Positions 36,198 through 37,276 of a stretch of 37,276 nucleotides of DNA are shown in pieces; positions within the stretch are counted from its first letter, which is position 1; each line of letters starts with the position of its first letter. Below the pieces are notes generated by a model, which was not told the origin of the DNA, made no database searches, and worked only from the letters and a program-made list of their open reading frames with translations. The stretch is from an uncultured SAR116 cluster alpha proteobacterium (lineage in GTDB: Bacteria; Pseudomonadota; Alphaproteobacteria; Puniceispirillales; Marisalimonadaceae), in the NCBI GenBank assembly GCA_902530325.1, contig CACAAB010000015.1, forward strand, positions 1-37,276, written 5' to 3'. The position numbers and the translations under genes were made by a program.

Positions 36198-37276
36198 TTA
36201 TGATACACAACATAAAAAAATGATTTAATAAATGGTAATTTAGGCATTGAAATAATTATTTTGCAAGTTGTTAATAGTGATATATTTCCAGACATAAATT
36301 TAGCCATTTCATCACCAGTTAAAATTCTGGCTAAACTTGAAAAAATTTTGGGAGCAAGTTTAGGATATTCATTCATTACATTAATAAATATTTTATCTAA
36401 AAATAAATCAATATTAGTGTGAATTTTAGTATTAATTTTTTTTCTGTTCTTTATTTGGCTAATTATTTGAAATGCCTGTTTTTGAATGAAAGTAAAAGCA
36501 TATCCAGAAGAAGGTCTTACTGCTCCCCCTCTTGTGCCAATATTATATATTTCTTTAGATACATAGGAAATATAATGCATAGGAATAATACCTTTTTCGT
36601 GACTACTCTTTGTGAATTCAACTAAGTTAAAATATTTTTTAAGATATTTTGAAATTTCATTTAAATAAAATTCTTTATTCTCAACTGTTTTTGAAAACAT
36701 TGTAGATTCAACTAATGCTTTCCTTTTACTAAATGGAAGTAAGTAGATAAAATGAATACCTCTTGACTGGTCACATCTAAAATCCATTAATGTTACAATT
36801 TTTTCATCAAATACATCTGTCTTAGAAGTAACTACAAATCCTTCAAAATGTTGCAATAATATATTATTTGGAAATCTAGGTGGTCTACTATCAAATACTA
36901 TATCACCTTTTATTTTCTTATTCTTCACAAATAATTTACCATCTTTTTCTAGTACATCATTTTCTATAACTATAAATTTTTCGCCTGGAAGTTGTTTTTT
37001 GCATATGTCCAACCATTTTTGTCTTTTTATTACACAATACGGATGTTTAACTGAAGTAAGAATATGTTTTGAATTATCAGTATTTATTGACCATTTGTAC
37101 CACACATGATTTGCGTTATTGAAAGCCTCTTTGTTAATTTTAACTTTCCAAAATCCCCAAAAATGGTCACTTTTAATTTTATTTTTGTCACCTACAAGCA
37201 AATTAAATTTGTAGTTAGGTAAGTTACGAATTAATCTAGCCAAAGATAAAGCTGCACAACCACCACCAATAATATT
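36179..37276 (-). CDS. crtY: Lycopene beta-cyclase CrtY (5'-truncated by window edge)
   Basis: This FAD/NAD(P)-dependent cyclase turns lycopene into beta-carotene, the substrate of the adjacent Blh. The frame stays open to base 37276 and begins with the dinucleotide-binding motif NIIGGGCAALSLARL, so only a few N-terminal residues are missing; 365 codons plus stop are visible. Signatures are SDHFWGFWKV, VFDSRPPRFPNN, LLQHFEGFVVTS, LMDFRCDQSRGIHFIYLLP, ALVESTMFS and the C-terminal IGTRGGAVRPSSGYAFTFIQ. This is the bacterial CrtY type found in proteorhodopsin carotenoid clusters. The crtB, crtI and crtE genes would be expected beyond the right edge. Confidence 0.94.
   Translation of the reverse strand, partial: NIIGGGCAALSLARLIRNLPNYKFNLLVGDKNKIKSDHFWGFWKVKINKEAFNNANHVWYKWSINTDNSKHILTSVKHPYCVIKRQKWLDICKKQLPGEKFIVIENDVLEKDGKLFVKNKKIKGDIVFDSRPPRFPNNILLQHFEGFVVTSKTDVFDEKIVTLMDFRCDQSRGIHFIYLLPFSKRKALVESTMFSKTVENKEFYLNEISKYLKKYFNLVEFTKSSHEKGIIPMHYISYVSKEIYNIGTRGGAVRPSSGYAFTFIQKQAFQIISQIKNRKKINTKIHTNIDLFLDKIFINVMNEYPKLAPKIFSSLARILTGDEMAKFMSGNISLLTTCKIIISMPKLPFIKSFFYVVYHKWFILP

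Noticed and set aside
37241..37243. TTG at 37243 as the crtY start
   Set aside because: The frame continues to the window edge and contains the GGGxxA dinucleotide-binding motif that the enzyme needs.

Overview
The window is gene-dense chromosomal DNA from a low-GC (roughly 30 % G+C by eye) alphaproteobacterium. The gene neighbourhoods are classic alphaproteobacterial ones: rsmB / heparinase-fold gene / purH; mutY / DUF721 / dsbA / smc; a split Fo ATP synthase operon with paired b' and b subunits (atpI-B-E-b'-b); ispH-thrB-rnhA; and coxB-coxA-ctaB-coxF-ctaG-coxC-surf1-thrC-M16 peptidase. Short intergenic gaps, many gene overlaps, and a lycopene cyclase plus Blh retinal-forming enzyme at the right edge suggest a streamlined marine photoheterotroph (SAR11-like or HIMB59/AEGEAN-169-like). 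That placement is inference; no rRNA is present to confirm it.

Layout. 1-3.0 kb: 3' part of an oxalyl-CoA-synthetase-like acyl-CoA ligase and a PanE-like reductase (+), then two small reverse-strand genes (DUF1491 and an SdhAF4-type SDH assembly factor). 3.0-7.6 kb: rsmB, a heparinase II/III-family gene and purH (+). 7.6-13.4 kb: mutY (-), then DUF721/DciA-like, a CGHC DsbA-like protein and SMC (+). 13.5-16.0 kb: Fo ATP synthase operon with a visible sigma70-type promoter and a strong hairpin after atpE. 16.0-19.4 kb: small lipoprotein (-), ispH-thrB-rnhA (+), Prx5 peroxiredoxin (-). 19.4-22.0 kb: DsbD/ScsB (-) and YqgE (+). 22.0-30.5 kb: one long reverse-strand run encoding cytochrome c oxidase, its assembly factors (heme O synthase, Cox11, SURF1, CoxF), threonine synthase and an M16 protease. 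30.7-37.3 kb: tldD (+), gshA and rsmE (-), ubiA (+), then blh and crtY (-), the latter running off the right edge.

Functionally this is core metabolism: aerobic respiration (aa3 oxidase, Fo, heme O and ubiquinone prenyl transfer, an SDH assembly factor), purine, threonine, isoprenoid and glutathione synthesis, DNA maintenance (MutY, SMC, RNase HI, DciA-like), rRNA modification (RsmB, RsmE) and extracytoplasmic thiol chemistry. The crtY-blh pair makes beta-carotene and cleaves it to retinal, predicting a rhodopsin elsewhere, probably just past the right edge.

No mobile elements, CRISPR arrays, tRNAs, rRNAs or phage genes were seen. The most unusual signal is a paired change in the oxidase: both acidic ligands of the canonical non-redox Mg/Mn site (Asp in subunit I, Glu in subunit II) are replaced by their amides. 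The other points worth checking are the 19-bp crtY/blh overlap, the atpE-b' hairpin, two very small genes (SdhAF4, CoxF), and symmetric promoter-region elements.
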